Assembly: GCF_900103715.1 (NCBI RefSeq)
Contig: NZ_FNHL01000001.1
Coordinates: 787,295-851,294 of the forward strand
Reading direction: 5' to 3'
Origin: Halogranum gelatinilyticum
Lineage (GTDB): Archaea; Halobacteriota; Halobacteria; Halobacteriales; Haloferacaceae
DNA: 64,000 nucleotides
The stretch's first letter is position 1; the number at the start of each line of letters is the position of its first letter. This document shows positions 51,375 through 60,783 of the stretch, in pieces. The position numbers and the translations under genes were made by a program. Under the pieces are notes generated by a model, which worked only from the letters and a program-made list of their open reading frames with translations, was not told the DNA's origin and searched no databases.

Positions 51375-51896
51375 ATGAGCACACTCGACGACGCCCGCGC
51401 CGTCTCGGAAGAACTGGGCGACGCGCTTCGCGAGACTGATGCCACCGTCGCGACCGCCGAGTCCTGCACCGGCGGTCTCATCGGCTCGCTTCTGACCGAC
51501 GTCGCCGGCTCCTCTGACTACTTCGACCGCTCGCTCGTCACCTACTCCTACGACGCCAAGCGCGCTCAACTCGCTGTCTCCCGAGAATCGCTGGACGAGC
51601 ACGGTGCGGTCAGCGAGCCGGTCGCCCGCGAGATGGCCACGGGAGTCAGAGACGTCGCCGACACGACGTGGGGCGTGGCGACGACGGGCATCGCCGGGCC
51701 GACGGGTGGGACGCCGGAGAAGCCGGTCGGGACCGTCTTCGTCGGCGTCGCCTACGCCGGCGAGTGGGGGTCGAGCGAGTCCTACTCGGCCGTCCGACGC
51801 TACGAGTTCGACGGGTCGCGGACCGAGGTGAAGGCCAAAATCGCGCGGCAGGCGCTCGAAGACCTGCTGGCGGCCGTCGAAGCACAGCGGGAGTAG
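51375..51896 (+). CDS. CinA C-terminal domain protein (NMN deamidase-like)
   Basis: 173 residues. [24 protein letters not shown] is the CinA/PncC signature with the catalytic serine region, then [16 protein letters not shown] and [19 protein letters not shown]. This is the stand-alone deamidase domain, which turns nicotinamide mononucleotide to nicotinic acid mononucleotide in NAD recycling in bacteria. Function in haloarchaea is inferred. Confidence 0.9.
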   Translation: MSTLDDARAVSEELGDALRETDATVATAESCTGGLIGSLLTDVAGSSDYFDRSLVTYSYDAKRAQLAVSRESLDEHGAVSEPVAREMATGVRDVADTTWGVATTGIAGPTGGTPEKPVGTVFVGVAYAGEWGSSESYSAVRRYEFDGSRTEVKAKIARQALEDLLAAVEAQRE

Positions 51897-52030
51897 CCCG
51901 CTACGATAGCGACGTCCGCATCTCGACGACGTCATGCAACCGATAAAAACACGACAGGTCAGACAGCCGTCGGACCGAGACTCTCCGCGGAGCAAACGTT
52001 TGTAACGCAGGCGGGAGCAGGTGGGGGTGA

Positions 52031-52525
52031 ATGAACAAGAAAGGGCACGTGCTGAACGCCATCCTCTTGAGCATCGGTCTCGGCTACGTCCTCGAACCGT
52101 CGGGCGACGTCGCGACGTTCGAGAAGATCGCACAGATTTCGGTGCCGATCGTCCTCGGGGCACTCTTCCCCGACGTCGACACCGCGTTCGGCAAGCACCG
52201 CAAGACGCTGCACAACCTCGCCGTCTTGGGTATCGTCGCCGCCTACCCGCTCGTCTTCAACAACCTCCACTTCGTCTGGATCGGCGTCGTCACCCACTAC
52301 ATCCTCGACCTGATGGGCAGCAAACGGGGTATCGCGCTGTTCTATCCGTGGGACAAGGAGTTCGCGCTACCCATCGGCGTCGCCACGTCCTCGAAGTACG
52401 CCGACCTCGTGACGGTCATCATCACCGCGTTCGAGGTCGCCGCCTTCGCCGCGGTCCACTTCTACGTCGTCTCGCTCGACATCAACGTCGCGGCGTTGGC
52501 GGCAGCGTTCGGCTTCGGGGTCTGA
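52031..52525 (+). CDS. DUF457-like membrane metal-dependent hydrolase
   Basis: 164 residues with four membrane helices. Histidine and aspartate motifs expected of this family are present: KKGHVLNAIL, GALFPDVDTAFGKHRKTLHNL and GVVTHYILDLMGS (H-x3-D). Members (YdjM/DUF457) are described as inner-membrane metal-dependent hydrolases, with phospholipase-like relatives, but activity is not proven. Nothing recognisable in 51897-52030. Confidence 0.85.
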   Translation: MNKKGHVLNAILLSIGLGYVLEPSGDVATFEKIAQISVPIVLGALFPDVDTAFGKHRKTLHNLAVLGIVAAYPLVFNNLHFVWIGVVTHYILDLMGSKRGIALFYPWDKEFALPIGVATSSKYADLVTVIITAFEVAAFAAVHFYVVSLDINVAALAAAFGFGV

Positions 52526-52534
52526 GCCCCGAAC

Positions 52535-53299
52535 TCAGTAGACGCTGACGTCGTCGAACCGACCTTCGTACGCGACCTGTCGGGGGTGGGTGGGTTCCAT
52601 CCCCGAGAGGAGCAGCCGGTCCAGTTTCCCCCACGAGTTCTCGACGCCGAGATGTGCGAACTCGACGGCACTCCGGAACCGGTGGCGGAGGCCGGGCTGG
52701 TGGAGGACTCTCCGCGGCGCGCCCGCTCGGAGCGCGGCCACGAGGTCGGCCTCGCTGTCGACGGCGCGGTCGAACTCGGTCCACGCCTCGCCGACCGTCC
52801 GCCAGAGATGCGCGTACGACGACCCGAAGCCCGGCAGGCCGACGTCGGCGACGATCTCCCGGTTGCGACGGTTCTGACTCGGCTGGCATTTGGCGTTGTA
52901 GAGTTCGACGGCGTCGATGGACTCGCGGCGGCTCTCGATCTCCTCGCGGCTCAGACTGACGTTCATCAGCTCCGGGTGGGGGACGAGGACAGCCGCGCCC
53001 TGTCGGTCGAACTCGGCCAGCGCGCCGTCGAGGGTGATGAAGTCGGGGACGGGGTCGTCGAGGCCGACGGCGAGCAGATGTCGGCGGTCGCGCCACGAAC
53101 CGGTGAAGACCTCGCGGGCGGGGACGACGAGCAGTTCGTCGTCGGAGAAATGCTCGGCGCGCGCGCGGATCTCGGGCAGGCGGACGAAGTGCGGTGCGTA
53201 GACGAGGATGTCGATGCCGCGGGCTTTCGCTCGGTCGACGACACGCTCGTCGAGCGTCTTTACGTGCATATCGACCCGGGTCGCGTCGGCCTCTCTCAC
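52535..53299 (-). CDS. PHP-domain-like protein with degenerate metal site
   Basis: 254 residues from ATG 53299. TRVDMHVKTLDERVVDRAKA matches PHP motif 1 (normally D-x-HxH), but the second histidine is lysine. AREVFTGSW, VLVPHPELMN and GLPGFGSSYAHLWR align with motifs 2-4, where the usual SDAH is SSYAH. PHP proteins are metal-dependent phosphoesterases; several ligands are altered here, so catalysis may be lost or changed. The start codon is set by motif 1 at the extreme N-terminus. No operon partner. Confidence 0.75.
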   Translation of the reverse strand: MREADATRVDMHVKTLDERVVDRAKARGIDILVYAPHFVRLPEIRARAEHFSDDELLVVPAREVFTGSWRDRRHLLAVGLDDPVPDFITLDGALAEFDRQGAAVLVPHPELMNVSLSREEIESRRESIDAVELYNAKCQPSQNRRNREIVADVGLPGFGSSYAHLWRTVGEAWTEFDRAVDSEADLVAALRAGAPRRVLHQPGLRHRFRSAVEFAHLGVENSWGKLDRLLLSGMEPTHPRQVAYEGRFDDVSVY

Positions 53300-53398
53300 A
53301 CGGGAGTGTCCGTGGAGCCGTCAATTAGTGGTTGCTATCCCAGCAGGGGGGACACGAGAGGGAAAACGGTTTTGTCCTCACGGTGTAATCCACGCCAC

Positions 53399-53701
53399 AT
53401 GTCCCTCTGGAGGTGCGCAATCGGCGACTGTGAGGCCCGGTTCGAGGACGTCGAATCGGCCATCGTCCACCAGACGAACGAGCACGAACGTCACGAGTGT
53501 CAGGTCTGTGGCACCGTCGTCCCGGAGGGCTACTTCGCCATCCGCCACGCGTTCGACGAACACACCCGCGCGGAGTACGTCCGTTCGTACGACGCCGACT
53601 CCTCGGCGGTCCGCGTCCGCGAGTCGGTCAAAGACGCCATCGAGAAAGAGGTCGACCTCCGCGCCGTCGTCGACCAGTTGGATATCGAACAGCCGGTCTG
53701 A
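53399..53701 (+). CDS. C2H2-type zinc-finger protein (100 aa)
   Basis: 100 residues. Two C2H2-like fingers: C-x4-C ... H-x4-H (WRCAIGDCEARF ... VHQTNEHERH) and C-x2-C ... H-x4-H (ECQVCGTVV ... IRHAFDEHTRAEY). C-terminal ~40 residues form an acidic helix (RVRESVKDAIEKEVDLRAVV). Small zinc-finger proteins of this kind are common and mostly uncharacterised in haloarchaea; nucleic-acid or protein binding is possible. Start is the ATG following a short A/T-rich stretch (GAAAACGGTTTTGTCC, ~53362-53377). Confidence 0.75.
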   Translation: MSLWRCAIGDCEARFEDVESAIVHQTNEHERHECQVCGTVVPEGYFAIRHAFDEHTRAEYVRSYDADSSAVRVRESVKDAIEKEVDLRAVVDQLDIEQPV

Positions 53702-53789
53702 GCCGTCGCCTTCTGCTGTCTCGTCTACGTCGTCTTCGGCGGAGCCGCCGCTCTGTCGTCGCGAAGACGGGGAGACGGGGAAAGAGAGA

Positions 53790-54227
53790 TTACCGCTCGT
53801 CGCTGTCGAGGACGCGGATCTGGTCGCCACGGACCGTGACCGGAATCGGGACGGTCGCCTCGTAGAGTTCGACCGTCACCTGGTCTTTGCCTTCGTCGAT
53901 GCGCTGGACGCGGGCCTTCTCGCCCTTGAACGGTCCGGCGATGAGCTCGACGATGTCACCCTCGGCGATGCCCTCCACGTCGGGCGTCGGCGAGAGGAAG
54001 TGTTCGACCTCGGCCATGCTCGACTGGCCGGGGACGATACTGCGGGCGTGCGGGATCTCCTCCATGAGCCGTTCGAGGACGGCCGTGTCGTCGGATTCGA
54101 CCATCACGTAGCTCGTGAGCTGGTCGGGCGCGAGCACGGCGTGAATCTCCGGCTCTTCCTTACTCGCGAGCATATCGGCGACGGTGCGCTCCTGGCTCGC
54201 GGTGGTCTTGACGGCGAAGATGGGCAT
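53790..54227 (-). CDS. spt5: Transcription elongation factor Spt5
   Basis: 145 residues. Residues 1-85 are the NGN domain (MPIFAVKTTASQERTVADML; VLAPDQLTSYVMVES) and 88-140 a KOW domain (GIAEGDIVELIAGPFKGEKA then RVQRIDEGKDQVTVEL). It clamps RNA polymerase with Spt4 and couples transcription to translation. Gene order ftsZ1-secE-spt5 on one strand is conserved in euryarchaea; only 4 bases separate it from secE. Confidence 0.95.
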   Translation of the reverse strand: MPIFAVKTTASQERTVADMLASKEEPEIHAVLAPDQLTSYVMVESDDTAVLERLMEEIPHARSIVPGQSSMAEVEHFLSPTPDVEGIAEGDIVELIAGPFKGEKARVQRIDEGKDQVTVELYEATVPIPVTVRGDQIRVLDSDER

Positions 54228-54231
54228 CCGC

Positions 54232-54405
54232 TCAGACGCCTCCCGGGATGAAGCTCATCACCGCGAAGATCATGAAGCCGAGCAGACCGACAAGGAAGAT
54301 GCCCGCTCCGGCGATCTTGGCGATCTGGGAGAACTCGTTCCACGAGGGTGTGCTGGCGAGCTTCAGCACCCGCACGTAGCTGGTGAGGTCGTATTTGACG
54401 TCCAT
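54232..54405 (-). CDS. secE: SecE / Sec61-gamma translocase subunit (57 aa)
   Basis: 57 residues read directly: MDVKYDLTSYVRVLKLASTP, then the amphipathic SWNEFSQIAKIAGAG and one membrane helix (IFLVGLLGFMIFAVMSFI) ending GGV. This is the single-helix gamma subunit that clamps SecY. It precedes spt5 by 4 bases. A T-rich box (GAAAAGG on the minus strand, ~54430-54436) lies ~28 bases upstream of the ATG. Confidence 0.93.
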   Translation of the reverse strand: MDVKYDLTSYVRVLKLASTPSWNEFSQIAKIAGAGIFLVGLLGFMIFAVMSFIPGGV

Positions 54406-54591
54406 TGTTAGCGGCTGATAGTACGTCCCGCCTTTTCACTCTATTGAATGTTGGCAGTCGGGTGAGTCGTGGGTCGTCGGATGTTTGGACGTGCGTTCGG
54501 TGGTCGAATTTCGGGTGTTGTGAGCGACGGTGTGAGCGGGTCGAACGCCTGTGCTGTCTCTCTCGTGATGGCCGTGAGAACACGGACGTCT

Positions 54592-54608
54592 CGAAAGCCC
54601 ACGCGCCA
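54592..54608 (+). repeat. 17-bp joined-end scar of the dispersed element
   Basis: CGAAAGCCCACGCGCCA joins the 5' end of the dispersed element (CGAAAGCCCACGCG) directly to its 3' end (CCACGCGCCA). The two ends share CCACGCG, so recombination between them would leave precisely this sequence. Upstream GAACAC is also kept (54579-54584 region), as before copies 1 and 3. It lies in the 265-base gap between secE and ftsZ1, which holds no other recognisable feature besides the two promoters. Confidence 0.6.
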
Positions 54609-54670
54609 CAACGGATACCGAACCTGTCGCTACCAGCACTCGAAAAACAGTCGAAAAGCGGTTTATCGGA

Positions 54671-55825
54671 TTACTCGACGAAGTCGATGTCCTCGCCGCG
54701 GCCGCCGGATTCGGCCTGCAGTTCCTCGCTGCGGCCGTAGATCTGCGGCGACTCGACGCCGGTGACGACGATCATCGTCCGCATCTGGCCTTCGAGTTCC
54801 TCGTCGATGGAGGTCCCCCAGATGATGCGGGCGTCCGGGTCGATGCGGTCGTAGATCTCCTCGACGACACCCTCGGCCTCCTCGATGCTCATGTCGGAGC
54901 CACCCGTCACGTTGACGAGCGCGGAGTTGGCGCTGGAGATGTCGACGTCGAGCAGCGGCGAGCGGAGTGCCGACTTGACCGAGTCCTGCGCCTTCGACTC
55001 GGAGTCGGACTCGCCGAGTCCGATCATGGCGACGCCGCCCTTCTCCATGACGGTGCGGACGTCGGCGAAGTCGAGGTTGACCAGCCCGGGCTTCGTGATG
55101 AGTTCGGTGATGCCCTTGACCGAGCGCATGAGTACCTCGTCAGAGACCTTGAACGCCTGGCGGACCGGCAGTTTGCCGACCGCATCGAGCAGGCGGTCGT
55201 TCGGGACGACGATGACCGTGTCGGCGACGTCGCGAAGCCGTTCGAGACCGGCCTCGGCGTTGGTCCGTCGGACCTCACCCTCGGCGGTGAACGGCGTCGT
55301 GACGATGGCGATGGTGAGCGCGCCCGACTCGCGGGCGGCCTTTGCGACGACCGGCGCGGAGCCGGTACCCGTCCCCCCGCCGAGTCCGGCGGTGACGAAG
55401 ACCATGTCCGACCCCTCGATGGACTCGTGGATCTCCTCTTGGCTCTCGATGGCGGCCTCCTCGCCGACCTGCGGCAGCGACCCGGCCCCCCGGCCCTGGG
55501 TCTTCTCCTGGCCCATCAGGATCTTCGTGTCCGCCTGGATGTTGACGAGATGTTGGACGTCCGTGTTGGCGGCGACGAGCTTCGCGCCGTGGATGCCCTC
55601 TTGGGCCATCCGGTCGACCGTGTTGCCACCGGCCCCACCACAGCCGACGACGGTGATGTTCGTCTGGAGGTCCTGCAGGATGTCCTGCAGTTCGTCGTCT
55701 GTCATCTTCCCCGTCCGTTTCGGGGCGTCGTTCGCCTCGGGATGTCCGGCTCCGTCCCCGTTTTGAACCGGCCCATCCTCCGTCTCTTCGGCCTCAGTGA
55801 TTGCATCCTCGACGAGAGAGTCCAT
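54671..55825 (-). CDS. ftsZ1: Cell division protein FtsZ1
   Basis: 384 residues. [20 protein letters not shown] is the first nucleotide loop; [18 protein letters not shown] is the tubulin signature (GGGTGTGS); NADxxD-like catalytic loop residues lie in [15 protein letters not shown]. An acidic N-terminal extension of ~50 residues ([19 protein letters not shown]) and acidic tail are haloarchaeal. FtsZ1 builds the division ring with FtsZ2. An ATAATTAGG box (minus strand, ~55852-55860) lies ~30 bases upstream. Confidence 0.95.
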   Translation of the reverse strand: MDSLVEDAITEAEETEDGPVQNGDGAGHPEANDAPKRTGKMTDDELQDILQDLQTNITVVGCGGAGGNTVDRMAQEGIHGAKLVAANTDVQHLVNIQADTKILMGQEKTQGRGAGSLPQVGEEAAIESQEEIHESIEGSDMVFVTAGLGGGTGTGSAPVVAKAARESGALTIAIVTTPFTAEGEVRRTNAEAGLERLRDVADTVIVVPNDRLLDAVGKLPVRQAFKVSDEVLMRSVKGITELITKPGLVNLDFADVRTVMEKGGVAMIGLGESDSESKAQDSVKSALRSPLLDVDISSANSALVNVTGGSDMSIEEAEGVVEEIYDRIDPDARIIWGTSIDEELEGQMRTMIVVTGVESPQIYGRSEELQAESGGRGEDIDFVE

Positions 55826-55992
55826 ATTATGCGCAGGGTTTGTTGAGGCTCCCTAATTATCTTTCTCCCTAGCGTCAGACGGATGTATGACGATTGTTCC
55901 GAACGAGAAGCTGCGCAGATAACTCGTCAGATAGCTGGCGAGATATCTCTGTCTGGCGGTTTGTGTCGTAACAAGCGGGTCGAAACAGGGTC

Positions 55993-57372
55993 TCAGACGG
56001 GAAATCGGTGGGTCTTGTCGGTCCGTACCTCTTCGGGCGGAATCTCTCGCCCACCGACCTCGACCGGCTGGCCCGCGGCCAGCTTGCCGAACGCCGGTCC
56101 TTCCGAGACGCCGAGCGTCGCGGCCTTCTCGGGGTCGAACGCCGACTCGTGGGCGACGACGGCGTCCGCCTCGCGCTCGACGCGCTCGTACTTCCCGCGC
56201 AGCACGTCGGCCACCGCGTCGACCAACGCGTCGTAGGCCGCCTCGTCGCGGACGGCGGCCCGCCCCGCCGCGCGCGACCCGGTGTGGACCGTCTCGAAGG
56301 CGACGGTGTTCGCCTCGACGGCCGCCCGCGTCGCCTCCGCGTCGGTCCCCTGGGCGTCTTGCAGCAGGTCGGTCGGGAGGTCGACGACGACGAACTCGTC
56401 GAACGTATCAAACTCCTCGGACGCTCCCTCCGCGCGGCTCCCGTCGCCGAACCGCAGCCCCTCGTCGACCGTCGACAGCGCGGCCTCCAACTCGGCGACG
56501 AGGTCGAGCGGCCGGTCGTCGACCGTCCGGACCCACGTCTCGGAGACGACGCGGTAGCCCAACTCGTCGACGACGGTCTCCAACTCGGGCTTGTCGCCGT
56601 CGACGACGGCGTGGCTGGCCGCGCTCTGCTCGAAGACCTGCGCGGCGACGTCGCGGTTCGCCTCGACGTCGCCGAGTTCGTCCAGCTGCCAGTCGGCGGC
56701 GATGTGGCCGACGGCCCAGGCGGTCTCGCGGACGAGCCGCGTCGGCCGGGGGACGTAGTGGCCGCCGCCGAAGCCGACGAGATGGCGGTCGCCGCCCGCG
56801 AGGTCGGCGTCGACACCGTCGACCGAGAGGACAGACGCTGCGACCGCGCGGGCACCCTCGGGGTCCTCCCACTGACTCTCGTCGCTGCCGAGTTCGACGA
56901 ACAGCGAGGGGACGCCCAGCTCGCTCGGGCCGTGGTGGGTACATTCGATGCCGACGTCGTAGCGGTCGGGCGCGTGTTCCTCGAAGGCCGCCACGAGTTC
57001 CTTCTGGACGTTCGGACAGGCCCGCGCGAGCGAGGCGTCCTCGCCGCCGTACTTCGCCCCGCCGAAGTTGCCGGTGAAGTGCGCCGTCAGGAGCGGGCCG
57101 GTGTCTCCCGAGTGTCGCGAGACGAAGAACACGAGATCGGGGTCGTCGAAGGCCTCGTCGACGCCGTCGAGTTCGACGTGGATGCGGTCGAAGGTCCGCA
57201 GTTCGAAGGCCGGGTCGCCGGTGCCGTCGTCGCCGGTGCGGTAGACGGTCCCGCCGCCGTCGCCATCGGCACGGGAGTCGTCGGTGTGTTCGGTCCAGTC
57301 GGCGAGCTCCAGGAGACAGTCACCGATGTGTTCCGATGCGTGGTCGGCGCGGCTGACGACGATGGCGATCAC
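55993..57372 (-). CDS. dtdA: D-aminoacyl-tRNA deacylase (archaeal DTD2 type)
   Basis: 459 residues. VVSRADHASEHIGDCLLEL, FVSRHSGDTGPLLTAHFTGN and ECTHHGPSELGVPSLFVELG are the DtdA signature with its metal-binding histidines; GGGHYVPRPTRLVRET follows. It removes D-amino acids from tRNA. The C-terminal half (from ~290) is a haloarchaeal extension beyond the ~270-residue core, acidic and with a repeated helical unit. Next to ftsZ1 as in other haloarchaea. Confidence 0.92.
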   Translation of the reverse strand: MIAIVVSRADHASEHIGDCLLELADWTEHTDDSRADGDGGGTVYRTGDDGTGDPAFELRTFDRIHVELDGVDEAFDDPDLVFFVSRHSGDTGPLLTAHFTGNFGGAKYGGEDASLARACPNVQKELVAAFEEHAPDRYDVGIECTHHGPSELGVPSLFVELGSDESQWEDPEGARAVAASVLSVDGVDADLAGGDRHLVGFGGGHYVPRPTRLVRETAWAVGHIAADWQLDELGDVEANRDVAAQVFEQSAASHAVVDGDKPELETVVDELGYRVVSETWVRTVDDRPLDLVAELEAALSTVDEGLRFGDGSRAEGASEEFDTFDEFVVVDLPTDLLQDAQGTDAEATRAAVEANTVAFETVHTGSRAAGRAAVRDEAAYDALVDAVADVLRGKYERVEREADAVVAHESAFDPEKAATLGVSEGPAFGKLAAGQPVEVGGREIPPEEVRTDKTHRFPV

Positions 57373-57416
57373 AGTGGTGTGTCGACGGTCGACGCGCTAA
57401 AACGAGTCGGTATCGA

Positions 57417-58745
57417 CTAGTCGCCCCGGTCGAGTTCTGCCGCTGTCGTCCCGCGGATGTTGGCGACGGTGATACGGCTGACTTCCTTGATGTCGTCGAT
57501 GCGGGTCGCGAACATCGCGAGGCCGATGACGAGGTAGACTGCGGTGTAGGCCATGAGCACCCAGAACGTGTCGAACTCGGGGGCGGTCCGGATGAAGTAG
57601 AACTCCACGAGCACCTGAGAGGTGAACAGGACGAGGATGGCGAGTGCCTCGCGGACGGTGATGCGGAAGTTGATGAGCACGGCGAGCGCGAAGAAGCTCT
57701 GGGCCGCCGTGAGCCAGATCTCCCCCGCTTGCTTCCGGTCGAACGGGAGGACGCCGTACTGGCCGAGTGCGAGGCTGTAGACGACGACGAGCGTCCCGAT
57801 GAGCAGCGTCCACTGGTTGAGCTTCGAGGAGATGAGCGCGTTGAACGCCGCGGTCGACCGCGCCTTGTTGACGAGGTAGGCGACGACGATGAGTTCCGGG
57901 CTCTCGCTGGCCAGCGGCGCGACCCACTGAATCATGAAGAACGGCGGGATGCCGATGCCCTTCCCGAGTTCTTCGAGACCGTGGGCGAACGGCTCGACGG
58001 CCGTGAAGATGAGAAAGCCCGAGAAGGCGAAGAGCGTGAGCACCGTCAGGACGCGGAGGAGCTTCGGTAGCTGCTGGAGGCGGGAGGGGACGCCGACGTG
58101 CGCGCTCGTCTCGCCGACGTCGCCGCGGATGATGATGGCGATGTAGGTGACGTAGATGCCGACGAGGACGACCATGTCGAGGCCGTCGATGCCGCCGCCG
58201 AGCGGGACGAAGAAGGCGAAGACCGTCGCTGCCGTGAGAAAGAGGATCTCCGTGGCGATGCTGCGGTCGAGTTTGACGGCGTTCGTGAGGAAGCTCTTCC
58301 CCTCGACGACGGCGGTGTCCTCGGTCTTGCCAGCGCGCCAGATGGAGAACAGCGCGATACCGGACCAGCCGAGACCGATGAGGATGCGGTTCGCGCCGGT
58401 CATGTTGGCGACCGCGAGGTTCGCGGCCTCCTGCCCGGCGAGCGTCCCCGCCTGTGACCCCGCCTGCCAGGCGTAGAGCGCGTCGACGGCGTACTCCGGG
58501 GCGACGGCGAGGACGGCGAGGACGGCGAGGGCGAACGCCCGGGGGACGTCCTTTTCGGCGGTCTCGGCCCCCCACGCGAGGAGGAAGGAGGCTCCGAGGA
58601 CCGCCAGCCCGCTGACGCCGACGGTCGTCAGCGTGGCCGTGGCGGGCAGCTGGTGGGTGCCGGTGGCCCAAAACAGGAGCCACGGCACGGTGAGGAGGAC
58701 GGCTCCGACGAGTGCCGAGAGCGGGTGGCGAAGCACAGAACTCAT
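57417..58745 (-). CDS. Sodium/calcium exchanger family protein
   Basis: 442 residues with ~11 membrane helices in two related halves. [16 protein letters not shown] and [20 protein letters not shown] are the two alpha repeats that carry the ion-binding glutamates of the CaCA family. The order of helices fits archaeal Na+/Ca2+ antiporters. The central loop is short ([16 protein letters not shown]). Exports calcium or another cation in exchange for sodium or protons. Confidence 0.88.
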   Translation of the reverse strand: MSSVLRHPLSALVGAVLLTVPWLLFWATGTHQLPATATLTTVGVSGLAVLGASFLLAWGAETAEKDVPRAFALAVLAVLAVAPEYAVDALYAWQAGSQAGTLAGQEAANLAVANMTGANRILIGLGWSGIALFSIWRAGKTEDTAVVEGKSFLTNAVKLDRSIATEILFLTAATVFAFFVPLGGGIDGLDMVVLVGIYVTYIAIIIRGDVGETSAHVGVPSRLQQLPKLLRVLTVLTLFAFSGFLIFTAVEPFAHGLEELGKGIGIPPFFMIQWVAPLASESPELIVVAYLVNKARSTAAFNALISSKLNQWTLLIGTLVVVYSLALGQYGVLPFDRKQAGEIWLTAAQSFFALAVLINFRITVREALAILVLFTSQVLVEFYFIRTAPEFDTFWVLMAYTAVYLVIGLAMFATRIDDIKEVSRITVANIRGTTAAELDRGD

Positions 58746-58866
58746 GGCTGGCCGGACACGAGCGAGCCGGGTATCTGTTCCGCTTCTGCTACCGACCGTC
58801 TGACACGAGTGACCGGTGACTGTCAGACTGTGAGTCGACCGGCAAAATCACGGGCAGGGCGGGCGG

Positions 58867-58872
58867 TTTATG
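58867..58872 (+). promoter_or_regulatory. TATA-like box of aroE
   Basis: TTTATG in GGCGGTTTATGCC is ~28 bases before the ATG at 58897, fitting leaderless transcription. Confidence 0.45.
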
Positions 58873-58896
58873 CCACCGCCTCGCCTGCACCGACGT

Positions 58897-59721
58897 ATGC
58901 AGGTCTTCGGTCTCGTCGGCAACCCCGTCGGCCACTCGCTGTCGCCACCGATGCACGAGGCGGCCTACGAGGCGCTCGACGTGGACGCTCGCTACGTCAC
59001 CTTCGAACCCGACACGGACGCCATCGGCGACGCCATCAGTGGCGCGCAGGCACTCGGCATCACCGGGCTGAACGTCACCATCCCGTTCAAACAGGACGTG
59101 CTCGACCTCGTCGAACCCGACCCGCTGGCCGCCCGTATCGGCGCGGTCAACACGGTCGACTTCACCGGCGAGCGGGTGCGCGGCTACAACACGGACGCCG
59201 GGGGCGCGCGTCGGGCACTGGAACGCCACGACGTCGCGCTCGACGGGGCGGACGCCGTCGTCGTCGGCGCGGGCGGTGCGGGCCGCGCCATCGCCTTCGC
59301 GCTCGCGGACGCGGGGTCGGCCGTCCACGTCGCCAACCGTACGGTCGAGACGGCCGAGTCGCTGGCGGCGTCCGTCGCTGCGAGCGAGGACGTCGACGCC
59401 GACGCAGTCACCGCAGGCGGGCTGGACTCGTTGGACTCGACGGTGCCCGAGGCGTCGGTTCTCGTCAACGCGACGAGCGTCGGGATGGAGTCCGCGGAGA
59501 CGCCCGTCCCCGCCGACCTCCTCCACGCCGACCTCGCGGTCATGGATGCGGTGTACTCCCCGCTCGAAACGAGACTGCTCCGCGATGCCGACGCGGCCGG
59601 TGCGACCACCGTCGACGGCGCGTGGATGCTGTTGTATCAGGGAGTGGAGGCGTTCGAACGGTGGACCGGACGGGACGCTCCCGTCGCAGAAATGAACGAC
59701 GCGCTTCGGTCGCGGCTCTGA
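58897..59721 (+). CDS. aroE: Shikimate dehydrogenase
   Basis: 274 residues from ATG 58897. [20 protein letters not shown] binds shikimate; [16 protein letters not shown] carries the catalytic lysine; [13 protein letters not shown] and [16 protein letters not shown] are the catalytic aspartate region and NADP loop. It reduces 3-dehydroshikimate in aromatic amino-acid synthesis, the pathway that also feeds chorismate to the pabB/pabA pair downstream. Confidence 0.95.
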   Translation: MQVFGLVGNPVGHSLSPPMHEAAYEALDVDARYVTFEPDTDAIGDAISGAQALGITGLNVTIPFKQDVLDLVEPDPLAARIGAVNTVDFTGERVRGYNTDAGGARRALERHDVALDGADAVVVGAGGAGRAIAFALADAGSAVHVANRTVETAESLAASVAASEDVDADAVTAGGLDSLDSTVPEASVLVNATSVGMESAETPVPADLLHADLAVMDAVYSPLETRLLRDADAAGATTVDGAWMLLYQGVEAFERWTGRDAPVAEMNDALRSRL

Positions 59722-59733
59722 GCGGCCGTGGCC

Positions 59734-59741
59734 TTTTAAAT
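59734..59741 (+). promoter_or_regulatory. Strong TATA box of the acidic HhH gene
   Basis: TTTTAAAT (59734-59741) is centred ~28 bases before the ATG at 59766, one of the best promoter matches in the window. Confidence 0.55.
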
Positions 59742-59765
59742 ACCGGGCACACTTACTGTCACCTA

Positions 59766-60650
59766 ATGTCACTACTCGACACGATAAAATCCCTACTCGG
59801 ATTGAACGGATCGTCGTCCGAGCAGCGTCGGGACACGAGCGTCACCGTCGAACGCGACACGCGGACGGAGCGAGAGGAAGTTGACGCCGAGAGCGAAGCA
59901 GCGGTCAAAGGAACAGCGGACGACGCGAACGAAGCGGACGACGCGGACGAGGAAGCTGCCGCAGCCGAGACGGACGCCGCAGCCTCCACCGAGTCGGTCG
60001 TCGACGAGGCGTCCGAGGCCGAGGAGGCCGCAGAACCCGCCGAAGCCGCCGTGGGTGCCGACGCCGGTGCCGCCGAGGAGTCCGAGGCCACCGAGGTCGA
60101 CGACGGCGAGGCGGTCACCATCGAGGACGCCGAGTCCGTCGACGAGGCCGACGAGGTCGAGGGCGCGGCGGCCGAGGAACCGGCGGTCGACGACGAGGAA
60201 GCCGAAGACGCGGAGAGCGACGAAGCGTCCGAAGCCGACGAGACAGACGAGGAGAGCGAAACGGTCGACGAGCCGATTGCGACCGAGACCGACGCCACGG
60301 CCTCGACCGAGTCGATGGTCGACGAGGACACCGAGCCGGTCGAGTCCGCCGAACCCGCCGAAGCGGCCGGACCGGAGGCAGAGGACATCGCGACCGACGT
60401 CGAGGACGTCTCGGTCGACGAGGAGAACGAGGGCGATGCTGACGAAGCCGACGAGAGCGAGGACGCGGACGACTCTCCCTCGGTCGATACGGTGAAGGGT
60501 ATCGGTCCGGCCTACGCCGACCGCCTCGAAGCCGCGGGCATCCACACCGTTGCGGATCTCGCGAACGCCGACGCCGCCGAACTCGGCGAGGAGATCTCCG
60601 TCTCCGAGAAGCGCGTCGGCCGCTGGATCGACCGCGCACGCGACGAGTAA
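59766..60650 (+). CDS. Acidic repeat protein with C-terminal helix-hairpin-helix
   Basis: 294 residues in three parts. Residues 1-14 ([15 protein letters not shown]) form a hydrophobic or amphipathic helix. Residues 40-237 are almost only Ala, Asp, Glu, Ser and Thr, with a ~29-residue duplicated block (68-96 and 173-201, both with [16 protein letters not shown] and AEPAEAA). Residues 239-292 are a helix-hairpin-helix ([20 protein letters not shown]), a DNA-binding or protein-docking element like that of RuvA or topoisomerase tails. Function unknown; a tethered HhH on a long acidic spacer is the picture. Confidence 0.75.
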   Translation: MSLLDTIKSLLGLNGSSSEQRRDTSVTVERDTRTEREEVDAESEAAVKGTADDANEADDADEEAAAAETDAAASTESVVDEASEAEEAAEPAEAAVGADAGAAEESEATEVDDGEAVTIEDAESVDEADEVEGAAAEEPAVDDEEAEDAESDEASEADETDEESETVDEPIATETDATASTESMVDEDTEPVESAEPAEAAGPEAEDIATDVEDVSVDEENEGDADEADESEDADDSPSVDTVKGIGPAYADRLEAAGIHTVADLANADAAELGEEISVSEKRVGRWIDRARDE

Positions 60651-60783
60651 CCCCCGGGTTCGCCGTCTCACACCCCCGGTTTTCGTCGTCTCACACACCA
60701 CCGATTTTTCTTGCAGACTCACGCTGTCAGCCCCCGGACAGCATCGCGAAACCGTTACCTGTCCGTATCGCAACTCCACGGAT

